This document shows, piece by piece, positions 48,474-57,578 of a DNA stretch of 64,000 bases. The DNA comes from Lysobacter sp. 5GHs7-4 (GTDB lineage Bacteria; Pseudomonadota; Gammaproteobacteria; Xanthomonadales; Xanthomonadaceae), in the NCBI RefSeq assembly GCF_021284765.1, contig NZ_CP089924.1:496001-560000 (forward strand), read 5' to 3'. Both the position numbers and the translations under genes were made by a program. The first letter of the stretch is position 1, and the number at the start of each line of letters is the position of its first letter. The notes beneath the pieces were generated by a model. The model saw only the letters and a program-made list of their open reading frames with translations. It made no database searches and had not been told where the DNA came from.

Positions 48474-51083
48474 ATGGACGGTCGGCAAGAGGCGCAAGCA
48501 GACGCGGCGGATCGGCCGCAGACGCCCGCGGCGGCGTTCGAGCGCCAAGCCGCGCTCGCGCCGGCGCGCATCGCCCTGATCGCCGCGGACCGGCGCTACG
48601 ACTACGCCGAACTCGATGCGCGCGCCAACGCTTTGGCTCTGCGCCTGCAGGCCTTGGGTCTGGCGCGCGAACAGCTGGTGGCGGTGTGGATGGAACGCTG
48701 CGCGGCTTTGCCCATCGCCTTGCTGGCGGTGGCCAAGGCCGGCGCCGCCTACCTGCCCTTGTACGTCGGCGCCGCGCCGGAGCAGCAGCGGCAGATGCTG
48801 GCCGAGAGCGGCGCGCGCTTACTGCTGCACGAGCGCGGCGTGCCGCCGCCTGCGTTCGCCCAGGATCTGCAATGCATCGCCGTCGATGCCGACGAGCCGC
48901 TGCCCATGGCGCACGCCGCCCCGCAACGCGAGGACGACCCGGCGCAGCTGGCCTATGTGATGTACACCTCCGGCTCCAGCGGCCAGCCCAAGGGCATTTG
49001 CACCACCGCCGGCAACATCGCCGCGTTCGCGCGCGACCGCCACTGGCGCGACGCCGCCGATGCGCGCGTGCTGCTGCATTCCTCGCCCGCATTCGACGCG
49101 TCCACCTACGAGCTGTGGACGCCGTTGATCAACGGCGCGACGGTGGTGATGGCGCCGCCCGGCGCCTTGGACGCCGCCGGCCTGCGGCGCGCGATCGCCG
49201 AACACGGCGTCACCGACCTGTGGCTGACCGCGGGCCTGTTCCATGCGTTGGCGGCGGACGCCGCGTCCAGTCTGCGCGGCCTGCGGCAGGTCATCGCCGG
49301 CGGCGATGCGGTCGCGGCCGCGGCGGTGCGGCGGGTGCAGGCCGCCTGCCCGGAGCTGCGTGTGCTCAACGGCTACGGGCCCACCGAAACCACCACGTTC
49401 GCGACCTTGTGCGAGCTGCCGGTATTGCGCAGCGACGAGGACGAGGTGCCGATCGGACTGCCGCTGGACGGCGCTTACCTACGCGTGCTCGACGACGCCC
49501 AGCGCGAAGTGGCGGCAGGTGTCGCCGGCGAGCTGTGGATCGGCGGCGCGGGCGTGGCCCGCGGGTATCTGCAGCGTCCTGAACTCACCGCACAGCGCTT
49601 CGTGCCCGATCCGTACGGCGCACCGGGCGATCGCCTCTACCGCAGCGGCGACCGCGTGTGGCGTCGCGCCGACGGCGCGCTGTGCTTTCTCGGACGCGCC
49701 GACCGCCAGATCAAGTTGCGCGGGTTCCGCGTGGAACCGGGCGAGATCGAAACGCGCCTGGCGCGCCTGCCGCGCGTGGCGCAGGCGGCGGTGCGGGCGA
49801 TCGACGAGCGTGCGGGGCACAAACGCCTGGTGGCGTACGTGGCGCGCGCCGACGCCGGCGAGCACGATGCCGACTGGTTGCGTGCCACCGCCGCGGCGCT
49901 GGCCGCGCAGCTGCCCGATTACATGCACCCGGCGGCCTGGGTGATGCTGCCGCGCCTGCCGCTGACCGCAAACGGCAAGATCGATCTGGCGGCCTTGCCG
50001 GCGCCCGCACCCAGTGCCGGCGAATCCGACGCGCACAGCGCATGGCGCCCGCAGGAACAGGTGCTGGCCGGCGTGTTCGCCGACGTGCTGGGCCTGGACC
50101 CGGCGACGATCGGCGCCGACGACGATTTCATCGCCCTGGGCGGCGACAGCCTCAGCGCGGTGCGGGTCGCGGCCTTGGCCGCGCGCGAAGGTCTAGCGGT
50201 ATCGGCGCGGCAGGTGCTGGCGCACCGCAGCGTGGCGCGCCTGAGCGCGGCCGCGGATCGGGACGACGGCGACACGCCGATCCACAGCGAGATTCCATCG
50301 GCGCTGCGGGTGCCGGCCTTGCCCATCCGCGCGGGCACGCAGCCGGCCTTGTTCTGCTTCCATCCCGGCAGCGGACTGAGCTGGCCGTACCGGCGACTGG
50401 CGCGCCATCTGGGCGGCGACTACGCCATCTACGGTCTGCAGGCGCGCAGCCTGCGCGAGGCCGGCTACCTGCCCGCATCGGTGGAGGCGATGGCGAGCGA
50501 CTACGTGCGCGAGATTCGCGCGCTGCAGCCCGACGGCCCGTACCGGCTGCTGGGCTGGTGCCTGGGCGGCGCCACCGCCAGCGCGGCCGCCGCGCTATTG
50601 GAGGCGCAGGGCGAGCGCGTATCGCTGCTGTGCGTGGTCGATTTCTTTCCGGGGCAGTTCGAAGCCGAATCGCAGCCCGCGCTGGTGCCGGAGCTGGAGA
50701 CCGAGGACGACGCAGGCAGCGCCGACGAGGCGCACGACGGCGCCGTCCGCGCGCCGCCGCGCGTGATCGCCGAGATCGACGAGGGCTACTACGACATCTC
50801 GCCGATCCTGTTCGACCCCGAGACCGGCGCCAACACCTTCGCCATCGCCGACCGCTACCGGCCCGCGCCCCTGAACTGCGACCTGCTGCTGGTCCGCGCC
50901 GCGCCGCCGCGCGGGCCGGCGCCGCACTCGCCGCAGTACTGGGCGCCTTACGTGCGCGGCGCGCTGCGCGTGCACGATCTGCCGTGCGAGCACGCGCTGA
51001 TGCTCAACCTGCGTTATGCCGAGCAGCTGGCGCGCCTGGTGCAGGCGCAGCTGGATCGGCGCGAGCGCATGGTGATGGCGTGA
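48474..51083 (+). CDS. NRPS-like synthetase: adenylation - carrier - thioesterase
   Basis: 869 residues, no condensation domain. The adenylation domain (about 15-505) has YTSGSSGQPKG (164-174), GYGPTETT (300-307), GELWIGG, YRSGDRV and K502 in LTANGKIDL. The specificity pocket read by hand against GrsA is D208 A209 Y212 W250 I274 G276 G300 T308 F309 K502. That is one residue from the DAFWIGGTFK pattern remembered for valine; the retained Asp indicates an amino acid, not a keto acid. The carrier domain has S559 in LGGDSLS, needing phosphopantetheine. The thioesterase (about 620-869) has nucleophile C696 in LLGWCLGG, D723 and H840. The product is unknown, probably released or self-condensed valine derivative. 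A BASS transporter gene follows. Confidence 0.9.
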   Translation: MDGRQEAQADAADRPQTPAAAFERQAALAPARIALIAADRRYDYAELDARANALALRLQALGLAREQLVAVWMERCAALPIALLAVAKAGAAYLPLYVGAAPEQQRQMLAESGARLLLHERGVPPPAFAQDLQCIAVDADEPLPMAHAAPQREDDPAQLAYVMYTSGSSGQPKGICTTAGNIAAFARDRHWRDAADARVLLHSSPAFDASTYELWTPLINGATVVMAPPGALDAAGLRRAIAEHGVTDLWLTAGLFHALAADAASSLRGLRQVIAGGDAVAAAAVRRVQAACPELRVLNGYGPTETTTFATLCELPVLRSDEDEVPIGLPLDGAYLRVLDDAQREVAAGVAGELWIGGAGVARGYLQRPELTAQRFVPDPYGAPGDRLYRSGDRVWRRADGALCFLGRADRQIKLRGFRVEPGEIETRLARLPRVAQAAVRAIDERAGHKRLVAYVARADAGEHDADWLRATAAALAAQLPDYMHPAAWVMLPRLPLTANGKIDLAALPAPAPSAGESDAHSAWRPQEQVLAGVFADVLGLDPATIGADDDFIALGGDSLSAVRVAALAAREGLAVSARQVLAHRSVARLSAAADRDDGDTPIHSEIPSALRVPALPIRAGTQPALFCFHPGSGLSWPYRRLARHLGGDYAIYGLQARSLREAGYLPASVEAMASDYVREIRALQPDGPYRLLGWCLGGATASAAAALLEAQGERVSLLCVVDFFPGQFEAESQPALVPELETEDDAGSADEAHDGAVRAPPRVIAEIDEGYYDISPILFDPETGANTFAIADRYRPAPLNCDLLLVRAAPPRGPAPHSPQYWAPYVRGALRVHDLPCEHALMLNLRYAEQLARLVQAQLDRRERMVMA

Positions 51084-51187
51084 TCGCCGCCGACGGTTGA
51101 CCTGCGCGCCGGTTCGCGGCATCAATCGCGTAACGGCGGCCGTGGCATCGCCCGTCGTCCCCTCCTTACTCGCAGGTATCCGCCGGT

Positions 51188-52081
51188 ATGCAGGACAGCC
51201 AGTTGTTGCAGGTGCTGTTGCCGATCGCCATCGCCCTGATCATGACCGGCATCGGCATGTCGCTGACGCCGGCCGATTTCCTGCGCATCGGCGAGCGGCC
51301 CAAGCCGGTGCTGGTCGGCGTGCTCGGTCACTACGTCTGGTTGCCGGCGCTGGGCTTCTTCATAGCCTGGGCGTTCGCGCTGCCGCCGGAATTCGCGGTC
51401 GGCCTGGTGCTGGTGGCGGCCTGCCCCAGCGGTTCCTCGTCGAATGCGCTCACCTATCTGGCGCGCGGCAATGTCGCGCTGGCCGTCAGCCTGACCGTGA
51501 TCAGCGGCCTGATCACGTTCCTCAGCGTGCCCTTGCTGGTCAATCTGGCGCTGCAGTTCTTCGCCGGCGAACGCGCCGACCTGCAGGTGCCGTTCCGCAG
51601 CACCGCGATGCACCTGGCGGCGCTGGTGCTGATCCCGATCCTGCTGGGCATGGGGCTGCGCCGGGTCGCGCCGGCGTTCGCATTGAGGATCGAGAAATGG
51701 ACCGGCGCGTTCGCGATGCTGGTGCTGTTCGCGATCATCGTCGCGCTGGTGATCCAGCAGTGGGCCAACCTGCCCACGCTGCTGCGCGGCGTCGGCCTGC
51801 CTGCGTTGGCCCTGGCCTGCGGCGCCACCGCCGGCGGCGTCGTGCTGGGACGGTTGTTGCGGCTGAACCTGCCCGATGCGCTGACGGTCGGCATCGAGGT
51901 CGGCGTGCAGAACGCCACCCTGGCCGCGCTGATCGCCCTGAGCCTGATGAAGTCGGAGCAGATCGCGGTGCCGGCGCTGATGTACGGCATGCTGATGTAT
52001 CTGCCGGCGGCGGCGGTGGTGATCTACGGGCGACGCGCCGCGCGGCGTGGGCAAGGTGCGCCGACCGGGCCGGCGCAGTGA
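51188..52081 (+). CDS. BASS (bile acid:sodium symporter) family transporter
   Basis: 297 residues and about nine or ten membrane helices. The sodium-site regions typical of the BASS family are seen as LVLVAACPSGSSSNALTYLARGNVALAVSLT and GIEVGVQNATLAALIAL. Family members carry bile acids, pantoate, pyruvate or other organic anions with Na+. It starts 105 bp after the NRPS-like gene, so moving the product or a precursor (a keto acid or pantoate) is conceivable, but the link is only positional. Confidence 0.87.
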   Translation: MQDSQLLQVLLPIAIALIMTGIGMSLTPADFLRIGERPKPVLVGVLGHYVWLPALGFFIAWAFALPPEFAVGLVLVAACPSGSSSNALTYLARGNVALAVSLTVISGLITFLSVPLLVNLALQFFAGERADLQVPFRSTAMHLAALVLIPILLGMGLRRVAPAFALRIEKWTGAFAMLVLFAIIVALVIQQWANLPTLLRGVGLPALALACGATAGGVVLGRLLRLNLPDALTVGIEVGVQNATLAALIALSLMKSEQIAVPALMYGMLMYLPAAAVVIYGRRAARRGQGAPTGPAQ

Positions 52082-52250
52082 ATCGCACTTGCGCTCCGCG
52101 GCTGAGCTCGACGCCGCGGTCTTGAGCCCCGGCTAGCGCGCCGCAGGCCGCCGCGACCGCGACGCAGTGCCCAATAGCCACGTTGCGCCAAGGCGCGGCG
52201 GCGCGTTCCGTGGCCTACTACGCGCACGGCGGGAGGGGACCGGCTTTGGG

Positions 52251-52955
52251 ATGAGCGACGTGGCGCTACTGGTGGGCGAGGCCTTCTCGCCGTGGACCAT
52301 CAAGGCCCGGTGGGCCTTGGACCATTGCGGCGTCGACTACCTCTACCGCGAGTACACCCCGGGCCTCAGCGAACCGTGGCTGCGCTGGAAATTGAATCGC
52401 TGGCGCGAACCCGTGTCGGTGCCGGTGCTGCTGACGCGCCGCCAGGCAGTGCTGGGTTCCTGGGCGATCGCGCAGTACGCGGCGCAGCGCGCCGGCGATG
52501 CGCGCCTGGGCGATATGACCGACATCCAAACCTGGGACAACATCAGCGAACTCGGTCTGGCGGCCGCGCGCACGCGCGTGGTGCGTGCGGTGCTGGCCGA
52601 CGACCGCGCCTTGGACGAGTCGGTGCCGCTGCTGCCCAGCGGCGCGCGCTTCCTGCTGCGGCCGGTCGCGCGCCGCGTCGCCCAACGCCTGGACCGCAAG
52701 TACGCGCATCTGGCCTGGCCGCATGCGCACCGCGACGCGCTGGTGAGTTTGCGCGCGGCGCTGGCGCGTGCGCGCAGCGGCTATGTGCTGGACCGTTTCA
52801 GCTACGCCGACATCACCATGTCGGTGCTGCTGGAAGCGGTGGCGCCCAGCTCCGGGCCGCAGGTGCTGGGGCCCGCCCATCGCGCCTGTTGGCGCAATGC
52901 CGAGCTGGCGACGGAGTTCGCCGATCTGCTGGCGTGGCGGGACAGCTTGCGCTGA
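52251..52955 (+). CDS. Glutathione S-transferase-like protein
   Basis: 234 residues from ATG 52251 (GGGAGGGGAC upstream). The N-terminal thioredoxin-like half has FSPWTIKARWALDHCGVDYLYREYTPG (12-38), a common GST start, with Ser13 as the candidate for the catalytic residue and VPVLLTRRQAVLGSWAIAQY as the beta-alpha glutathione loop. The C-terminal half is all helical with SYADITMSVLLEAVAP, resembling the conserved N-capping region. Substrates unknown. The position in the cytoplasm is inferred from lack of a signal. Confidence 0.8.
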   Translation: MSDVALLVGEAFSPWTIKARWALDHCGVDYLYREYTPGLSEPWLRWKLNRWREPVSVPVLLTRRQAVLGSWAIAQYAAQRAGDARLGDMTDIQTWDNISELGLAAARTRVVRAVLADDRALDESVPLLPSGARFLLRPVARRVAQRLDRKYAHLAWPHAHRDALVSLRAALARARSGYVLDRFSYADITMSVLLEAVAPSSGPQVLGPAHRACWRNAELATEFADLLAWRDSLR

Positions 52956-53231
52956 GCCGGCGCCGCGATTCGCCCGCGTTCGCGCGTTGCCGCGTCGCAT
53001 CCGCGCTCGCGCCGGGCATCCTATCCGGCGACGTTGGGCGCGGCGTTCCGAGCGCGTGAGGGCGCACCGATCCCACCGGCGCGACTAGGCGCATACTGGC
53101 CCGGGGATGGTCAGGACGACTACGCGCATGCGCCAACACCGGACACGGGGCGGACGCCGCAAGGACGGTACCGCATCGCGCCCGCGCGCCGGCCGGCCGC
53201 GGCGGATTTCGCCGCCGCTCGCGGAGCGCGC

Positions 53232-54323
53232 ATGAACGCCTGGGCGCTGGCGCTGGGCTTGGCTGGCGTCGCGCTGGCGCCGCTGGCCTGGCTGGCGGGG
53301 CGGCGTCGCGAGCGCCGCCAGCGCGCGCGGCACTGGCTGTCCATGGTCGAGGCGCTGTCCGCGCCCGCGTCGGTGGCCTTCGTCGCCTGGCAACCGCGCG
53401 AGGGCGTGGTGTTGTGGAGCGCCGGTGCCGAGCGACTGTTGGGTTTCGAAGCCGCTTGCGTGCTGGGCCGGCCCTTGCCCGCGCAGTTGCAGGCGTTGCC
53501 GCTTGCGGCCGAGCGCTTGCACGATGCGCGGGCGCCGCTGCGCCTGGCGTTGCGCGCCGCCAACGGCGCGAACGTGGACGCGACGGTCGCGCTGGCCGCC
53601 GATGGCGAAGGCCTGATCGTCGCGGCCCTTGAGGACGCGGACGCCGGTGCCGCCGACGCGCGTTCGGCCGACGTCGCGCGCGCGCAACGCGACGCGCTGG
53701 TCCGCGAGGTGCATCACCGCATCAAGAACAGCCTGCAGGGCGTGGCGGGACTGTTGCGCCAGCATCTGTCCGACAAGCCGCTGCTCAAACCCTTGCTCGA
53801 AGCCGCGTCGGCCCAGGTGTCGACGATCGCGGCGGTGCATGGCCTGCACGGCGAGGCCAAGGACGGTCAGATCAACCTGCGCATGCTGATGGTGCGGGTC
53901 GCCGCTTCGATTTCCGGCATCATGCACGTGCCGATCACGGTGTCGGAGCGCTGCGCCGTGCTGGAGCGCTTCAGCGTCAACGAAGAGGAGTCCGTGCCGG
54001 TGGCGATGGTACTCAACGAGCTCATCATGAACGCCGCGAAGCACCGCTCGCGCGCCGGCGTCAACGGCATCGTCGCCATCGACGCGACCGCCCATGCGCA
54101 GCACGCGGAAATCCGCATCAGCAATCCCGGCTTCCTGCCGGCCAATTTCGACTTCGGCGCCGGCGTCAGTCTGGGCAACGGTCTGAGCCTGATCCGTTCG
54201 CTGTTGCCGCGGCGCGGCGCCAGCATCGGCCTGGCCGAACAGGGCCGCCGCGTCGTCGCCACGCTGACGCTGCAGGCCCCCGACGTACTGAGCGCCAGCA
54301 AGGATCAGGAGGCGATCGCATGA
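53232..54323 (+). CDS. HisKA_2-type sensor histidine kinase
   Basis: 363 residues from ATG 53232; the in-frame ATG/GTG region upstream to 53034 looks non-coding. One membrane segment at about 4-22, then a PAS-like domain (about 40-135). The H box LVREVHHRIKNSLQGVAGLLRQH (157-179, phospho-acceptor H161 or H162) and the ATPase N box VLNELIMNAAKHRS are typical of HisKA_2/HWE kinases, the kind that pairs with ANTAR regulators (as EutW with EutV). Its stop overlaps the start of just such a regulator (ATGA), so they form a two-component pair. Confidence 0.88.
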   Translation: MNAWALALGLAGVALAPLAWLAGRRRERRQRARHWLSMVEALSAPASVAFVAWQPREGVVLWSAGAERLLGFEAACVLGRPLPAQLQALPLAAERLHDARAPLRLALRAANGANVDATVALAADGEGLIVAALEDADAGAADARSADVARAQRDALVREVHHRIKNSLQGVAGLLRQHLSDKPLLKPLLEAASAQVSTIAAVHGLHGEAKDGQINLRMLMVRVAASISGIMHVPITVSERCAVLERFSVNEEESVPVAMVLNELIMNAAKHRSRAGVNGIVAIDATAHAQHAEIRISNPGFLPANFDFGAGVSLGNGLSLIRSLLPRRGASIGLAEQGRRVVATLTLQAPDVLSASKDQEAIA

Positions 54324-54931
54324 GCGCGCCCCGCTGTCTGCTGGTGGTCGACGACGACCGCCTGGTGCTGGCCACGATCAGCCGCGGCTTGCAGGCCGCC
54401 GGCTATCGCGTCGAATCGGCGCAGTCGGTGGACGAGGCGATCGCGCTGCTCGACGGCGTGCGCCCGGACCTGGCCCTGCTGGACATTCGCATGGGCGAGC
54501 GCGGCGGCTTCGAACTCGCGCGCGAACTGCAGGCGCGCGACGGCATACCCTTCATGTTTCTGTCCGCCTACGGCGACGAGGCCACCGTCGAGGAGGCCAC
54601 CGAGCTGGGCGCGGTCGGGTTTCTGGTCAAGCCGATCGACATTCCGCAGATCGTGCCGGCGGTGGAGGCGGCGCTGAAGCGCGCCGCCGATCTCGCGCGT
54701 CTGCGCAGCACCGGCCGCCAACTGGAGCAGGCGCTGGATCAGCAGCGCGGCATCAGCGTGGCGATCGGCATCCTTATGGAGCGGCATCGGCTGTCGCGCA
54801 GCGAGGCCGAACTGCGCCTGCGCGACACCGCCCGCTCGCAACGGCGCAAGATGACCGATCTGGCCGAGGGCATCGTGTTCGCCGCCGACGCGCTGGCGGC
54901 GTCCGCGCTGAGCGGCGAACGCTCGGAATAG
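54320..54931 (+). CDS. ANTAR-domain response regulator (antiterminator)
   Basis: 203 residues. A receiver domain (1-122) has D11/D12/D13 and phospho-acceptor D55 (LLDIRMGERG). A coiled linker leads to a C-terminal ANTAR domain with QQRGISVAIGILMERHRLSRSEAELRLRDTARSQRRKM, close to the consensus A..GILM.R...S..EA...LR..A. ANTAR proteins bind paired hexaloop hairpins in nascent RNA and stop termination. The four-base overlap with the kinase gene and the family pairing make the kinase its partner. Target leader RNA is not obvious in this window. Confidence 0.92.
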   Translation: MSAPRCLLVVDDDRLVLATISRGLQAAGYRVESAQSVDEAIALLDGVRPDLALLDIRMGERGGFELARELQARDGIPFMFLSAYGDEATVEEATELGAVGFLVKPIDIPQIVPAVEAALKRAADLARLRSTGRQLEQALDQQRGISVAIGILMERHRLSRSEAELRLRDTARSQRRKMTDLAEGIVFAADALAASALSGERSE

Positions 54932-54971
54932 CGGCCGCGCCGACTAGCGATTGCCGTCGCGGTTCGTCGGG

Positions 54972-55001
54972 TTGACACCGCCCGGCGTTTGGTCTTAGCG
55001 T
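54972..55001 (+). promoter_or_regulatory. Possible sigma-70 promoter of the GTPase/roadblock operon
   Basis: A perfect -35 TTGACA (54972-54977) is followed at 18 bp by TAGCGT, a weak -10. It lies 128 bp before the first gene of the operon. Confidence 0.4.
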
Positions 55002-55128
55002 CTGTCCCAGCCGCAGCGCCCCGACCGCGCGCCGCGACCTCCGCTCCGCCTCGAACCGGCAGAGCCATCCGCTCCACTCGGCCCCGCACCCGCCGATCGC
55101 ATCCGCGATGACAGGGAGGTGCGCGCCG

Positions 55129-56115
55129 ATGAACACCGACGCTCTTTACGATCCGCCGCCGCATCCGGTGGCGTCCGAGCGCGATGCCGCACCCCTGCGC
55201 TTGCTCGTCGACGGGCTGGAGCCCGACGAGTACGCCACCCTCGATGCGATCCTGAAGGTGGTCGGCCCCAAATCCCTGCGCGGCTGGACCTGGGCCGTGG
55301 GCACCGACACCGACCTCTACCTGCATACGCGCGCGTCGCGCCGCGCGTCCGTGCGCGCCGGCGTGTCGGGCCTGCTGCTGCGCGAACACGAAGCGGGCGC
55401 GCCGGCCGGCACGCTGACGCTGACGGCGCCGTTCCGGGTGATGGCGGTGCTGGAATTGCTGGACGGTGCGAGCGACCGCCTGCAGCACGAACACCTGGCC
55501 GACCACGGCCATGCCGCGGCAACGGTCGAGACCGTCGACGACGAAAAAACCCTGGCTTGCTCGCTCGCGCGCCTGTTGGCGCGTCCGGTCGATCACGCCC
55601 TGCGCGTGCGCGTGCTGGGCCACGGCACGATCTACCTGTGCATGCGCAGCCGCATGTACTGCATGGACTTTGCCCAGGAACAGCTGGGCAAGGCGCTGGA
55701 AACCAAGCGCTTCGTGCTGACGGCGATCGCGCCGGACTCGCCGGAGCTGGCCGCCGAGCGCGATCACGGCTCGCCGCTGGACGAAGTGCTGTGGCCGATC
55801 GGACTGATGGCGCCGCGCGAACCTGCGGCGCGGCAGGACCGCCAGCGCCTGCGGCAGTGGCCGGACTTCGCGCGCCTGCCGCACGAACCGCGGCATCTGC
55901 AGGCCTGCGCGGTACTCGCGGCCGCGGCGATGGACGCGTACGAACTGGCCGCGGCCACCGGCATGAGTGCGGTCGAGGCCGATCATTTCCTGCATGCCTG
56001 CCAGCTGTGCGGCGTGCTGGAAACCGCCAGCGCTGATCCGCCGCCGCCCGCGCCCGCGCAGGAGCGCGCCGCCGGCGGCCTGTTCGACCGCCTGTGGCGC
56101 CGCTGGGTGAAATAG
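55129..56115 (+). CDS. Unknown protein, first gene of a GTPase/roadblock operon
   Basis: 328 residues from ATG 55129, after GGGAGG; an ATG at 55108 is possible. No membrane segment. Residues about 25-235 form an alpha/beta region (LRGWTWAVGTDTDLYLH, RVRVLGHGTIYLCMRSRMYCMDF) that I do not recognise. Residues about 240-305 look like a winged helix (YELAAATGMSAVEADHFLHACQLCGVLE), a module often attached to bacterial small-GTPase partners. The Pro/Ala linker and LFDRLWRRWVK tail end it. The position, 9 bp before the GTPase gene, points to an effector, GEF or GAP role; that is inference. Confidence 0.8.
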   Translation: MNTDALYDPPPHPVASERDAAPLRLLVDGLEPDEYATLDAILKVVGPKSLRGWTWAVGTDTDLYLHTRASRRASVRAGVSGLLLREHEAGAPAGTLTLTAPFRVMAVLELLDGASDRLQHEHLADHGHAAATVETVDDEKTLACSLARLLARPVDHALRVRVLGHGTIYLCMRSRMYCMDFAQEQLGKALETKRFVLTAIAPDSPELAAERDHGSPLDEVLWPIGLMAPREPAARQDRQRLRQWPDFARLPHEPRHLQACAVLAAAAMDAYELAAATGMSAVEADHFLHACQLCGVLETASADPPPPAPAQERAAGGLFDRLWRRWVK

Positions 56116-56124
56116 GAGGCATCG

Positions 56125-56685
56125 ATGGCCCGCGAATACATCGTGCTGGTGGCCGGCCCCATGGGCGCCGGAAAAACCACGGCCATCGCCGCGCTGAGCG
56201 AAATTCCGGTGGTGCGCACCGAGGCGCTCAACACCGATCCGGCGCGCAACGCCAAGGCGACCACCACCGTCGCCCTGGACTACGGCGAGATCTCGCTGGG
56301 CGACGGCGACAAGGTCCGGCTGTACGGCGTGCCCGGTCAGGACCGCTTCGATTTCATGTGGCGCATCCTGGAAAAGCGCGCGCTGGGCATGATGCTGCTG
56401 GTCGACAACACCGCGTCGGATCCGCTGTCGGAGCTGGAGCGCTACCTGCACAGCTTCGAGGCGCTGGGCGCGCGCGGCGCGCTGGTGGTCGGCATCACCC
56501 GCCGCGACCTCGGCCGCATGCCGCCGCTGGAGGCCTATCACGCGCGCCTGGCGCAACTCGGCCGCGTGCTGCCGGTGTTTTCCGTGGACGCGCGCAATGC
56601 CGCGCAGGTGCGCACCATGCTGGGCACGTTGATCGCGATGGTCGAAGCCCAGGCCGCCCGCCAGCCGACCGGAGCCACCGCATGA
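56125..56685 (+). CDS. Small Ras-like GTPase (MglA/COG2229-like)
   Basis: 186 residues. G1 P-loop GPMGAGKT (11-18); the switch II region is YGVPGQDRFDFMW, the GxPGQxRF form of bacterial COG2229 GTPases, without the canonical DxxG Asp. The G4 motif looks like GITRRDLG, replacing NKxD. LLVDNTASDPL is the beta-5 core. Such GTPases work with roadblock proteins, as MglA with MglB, to set polarity or activate downstream proteins. Its stop overlaps the start of the first roadblock gene. Confidence 0.88.
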   Translation: MAREYIVLVAGPMGAGKTTAIAALSEIPVVRTEALNTDPARNAKATTTVALDYGEISLGDGDKVRLYGVPGQDRFDFMWRILEKRALGMMLLVDNTASDPLSELERYLHSFEALGARGALVVGITRRDLGRMPPLEAYHARLAQLGRVLPVFSVDARNAAQVRTMLGTLIAMVEAQAARQPTGATA

Positions 56686-57071
56686 GCGCGCACGAACTGC
56701 GGCTGCCCTGCCGCGACATGCTGGAAGTCCTGGTCAGCCAGACCCTGGGCGTGGACTCGGCGGCGGTGGTCACCGGCGATGGCTTCGAAGTCGCCGCGGT
56801 GCTGCGCGAAGGCGTCGCCGGCGAGCGGCTGGCGGCCATGGTCAGCTCGCTGCTGGCGTTGAGCGAGGCGGTGGCGCTGGAGCTGCGCATGAGCGGTTGC
56901 CGCAACGTCATCGTCGAAACCGAAACCGGCGCGGTGGTCACCTTGCGCGTTCCGGTGTCGGGCCACGAACTGCTGATGAGCGTGCTTTGCAGCGACGCGG
57001 CCAGCCTGGGCTCGGTGCTGTACGCCGCGCGCGACACCGCGCGCGCGCTGGGGCAGCGCCTGACGATCTGA
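56682..57071 (+). CDS. Roadblock/LC7 domain protein 1
   Basis: 129 residues from ATG 56682, overlapping the GTPase stop by four bases (ATGA). The single roadblock fold has VDSAAVVTGDGFEVAAVLREGV, SLLALSEAVALELRMSG and the strand NVIVETETGAVVTLRVP. Roadblock proteins dimerise and usually act as GAP or scaffold of a small GTPase (MglB-type). Adjacent GTPase and shared translation mark it as the direct partner. Confidence 0.85.
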   Translation: MSAHELRLPCRDMLEVLVSQTLGVDSAAVVTGDGFEVAAVLREGVAGERLAAMVSSLLALSEAVALELRMSGCRNVIVETETGAVVTLRVPVSGHELLMSVLCSDAASLGSVLYAARDTARALGQRLTI

Positions 57072-57146
57072 TCCGCATAACGGCTGCGGACGTCGCATCG
57101 GGTCCGAAGCCGTCCACTTTCCGGTGCGAAATCGAGGAGTACGGCC

Positions 57147-57506
57147 ATGGGCAATCTGACGCAATCGCTGGAAGAGCTGATGCAGATCGATGGCGCCGCC
57201 GCCGCCGCGGTGGTGGATTCCAACAGCGGCATGGTGCTGGGCAAGGCCGGCGGCGGCGTCGATCTCGACGTGGCCGGCGCGGGCAACACCGAGGTCGTGC
57301 GCGCCAAGCTCAAGACCATGAAATCGCTGGGCCTCAAGGACAACATCGAGGACATCCTGATCACCCTGGGCAAGCAGTACCACGTGATCCGTCCGATGGC
57401 CGAGCGTTCGGGCATCTTCATCTACCTGGTGCTGGACAAGGCCAAATCCAGCCTGGCGCTGGCGCGCATCAAGACCGCGGAGATCGAGGCCTCGATGTCG
57501 CTTTGA
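57147..57506 (+). CDS. Roadblock/LC7 domain protein 2
   Basis: 119 residues; GAGGAG precedes the ATG. The MGNLTQSLEELMQIDGAAAAAVVDSNSGMVLGKAG start and the NIEDILITLGKQYHVIRPM strand pattern are roadblock-like, with LVLDKAKSSLALARI as the last helix. It lies 75 bp after roadblock 1. Two non-identical roadblocks in one operon suggest a heterodimer or two GTPase-regulating surfaces. A 12 bp hairpin follows. Confidence 0.85.
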   Translation: MGNLTQSLEELMQIDGAAAAAVVDSNSGMVLGKAGGGVDLDVAGAGNTEVVRAKLKTMKSLGLKDNIEDILITLGKQYHVIRPMAERSGIFIYLVLDKAKSSLALARIKTAEIEASMSL

Positions 57507-57539
57507 CCCGCGTTTTCCCGGCTCCCGACGCCGCGCGGG

Positions 57540-57573
57540 CGCCGGGAACCCGGCGGGTACGGGGTTCCCGGCG
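57540..57573 (+). terminator. 12 bp perfect hairpin after roadblock 2
   Basis: CGCCGGGAACCC (57540-57551) pairs exactly with GGGTTCCCGGCG (57562-57573). There is no T-run, but it may separate the operon from the GGDEF-EAL gene. Confidence 0.55.
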
Positions 57574-57578
57574 GACAG

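Noticed and set aside
48474..51083. Furanone/quinone synthetase of the RalA type (A-T-TE using aryl keto acids)
   Set aside because: The adenylation pocket keeps the Asp that binds an alpha-amino group (D208), unlike keto-acid-activating enzymes.
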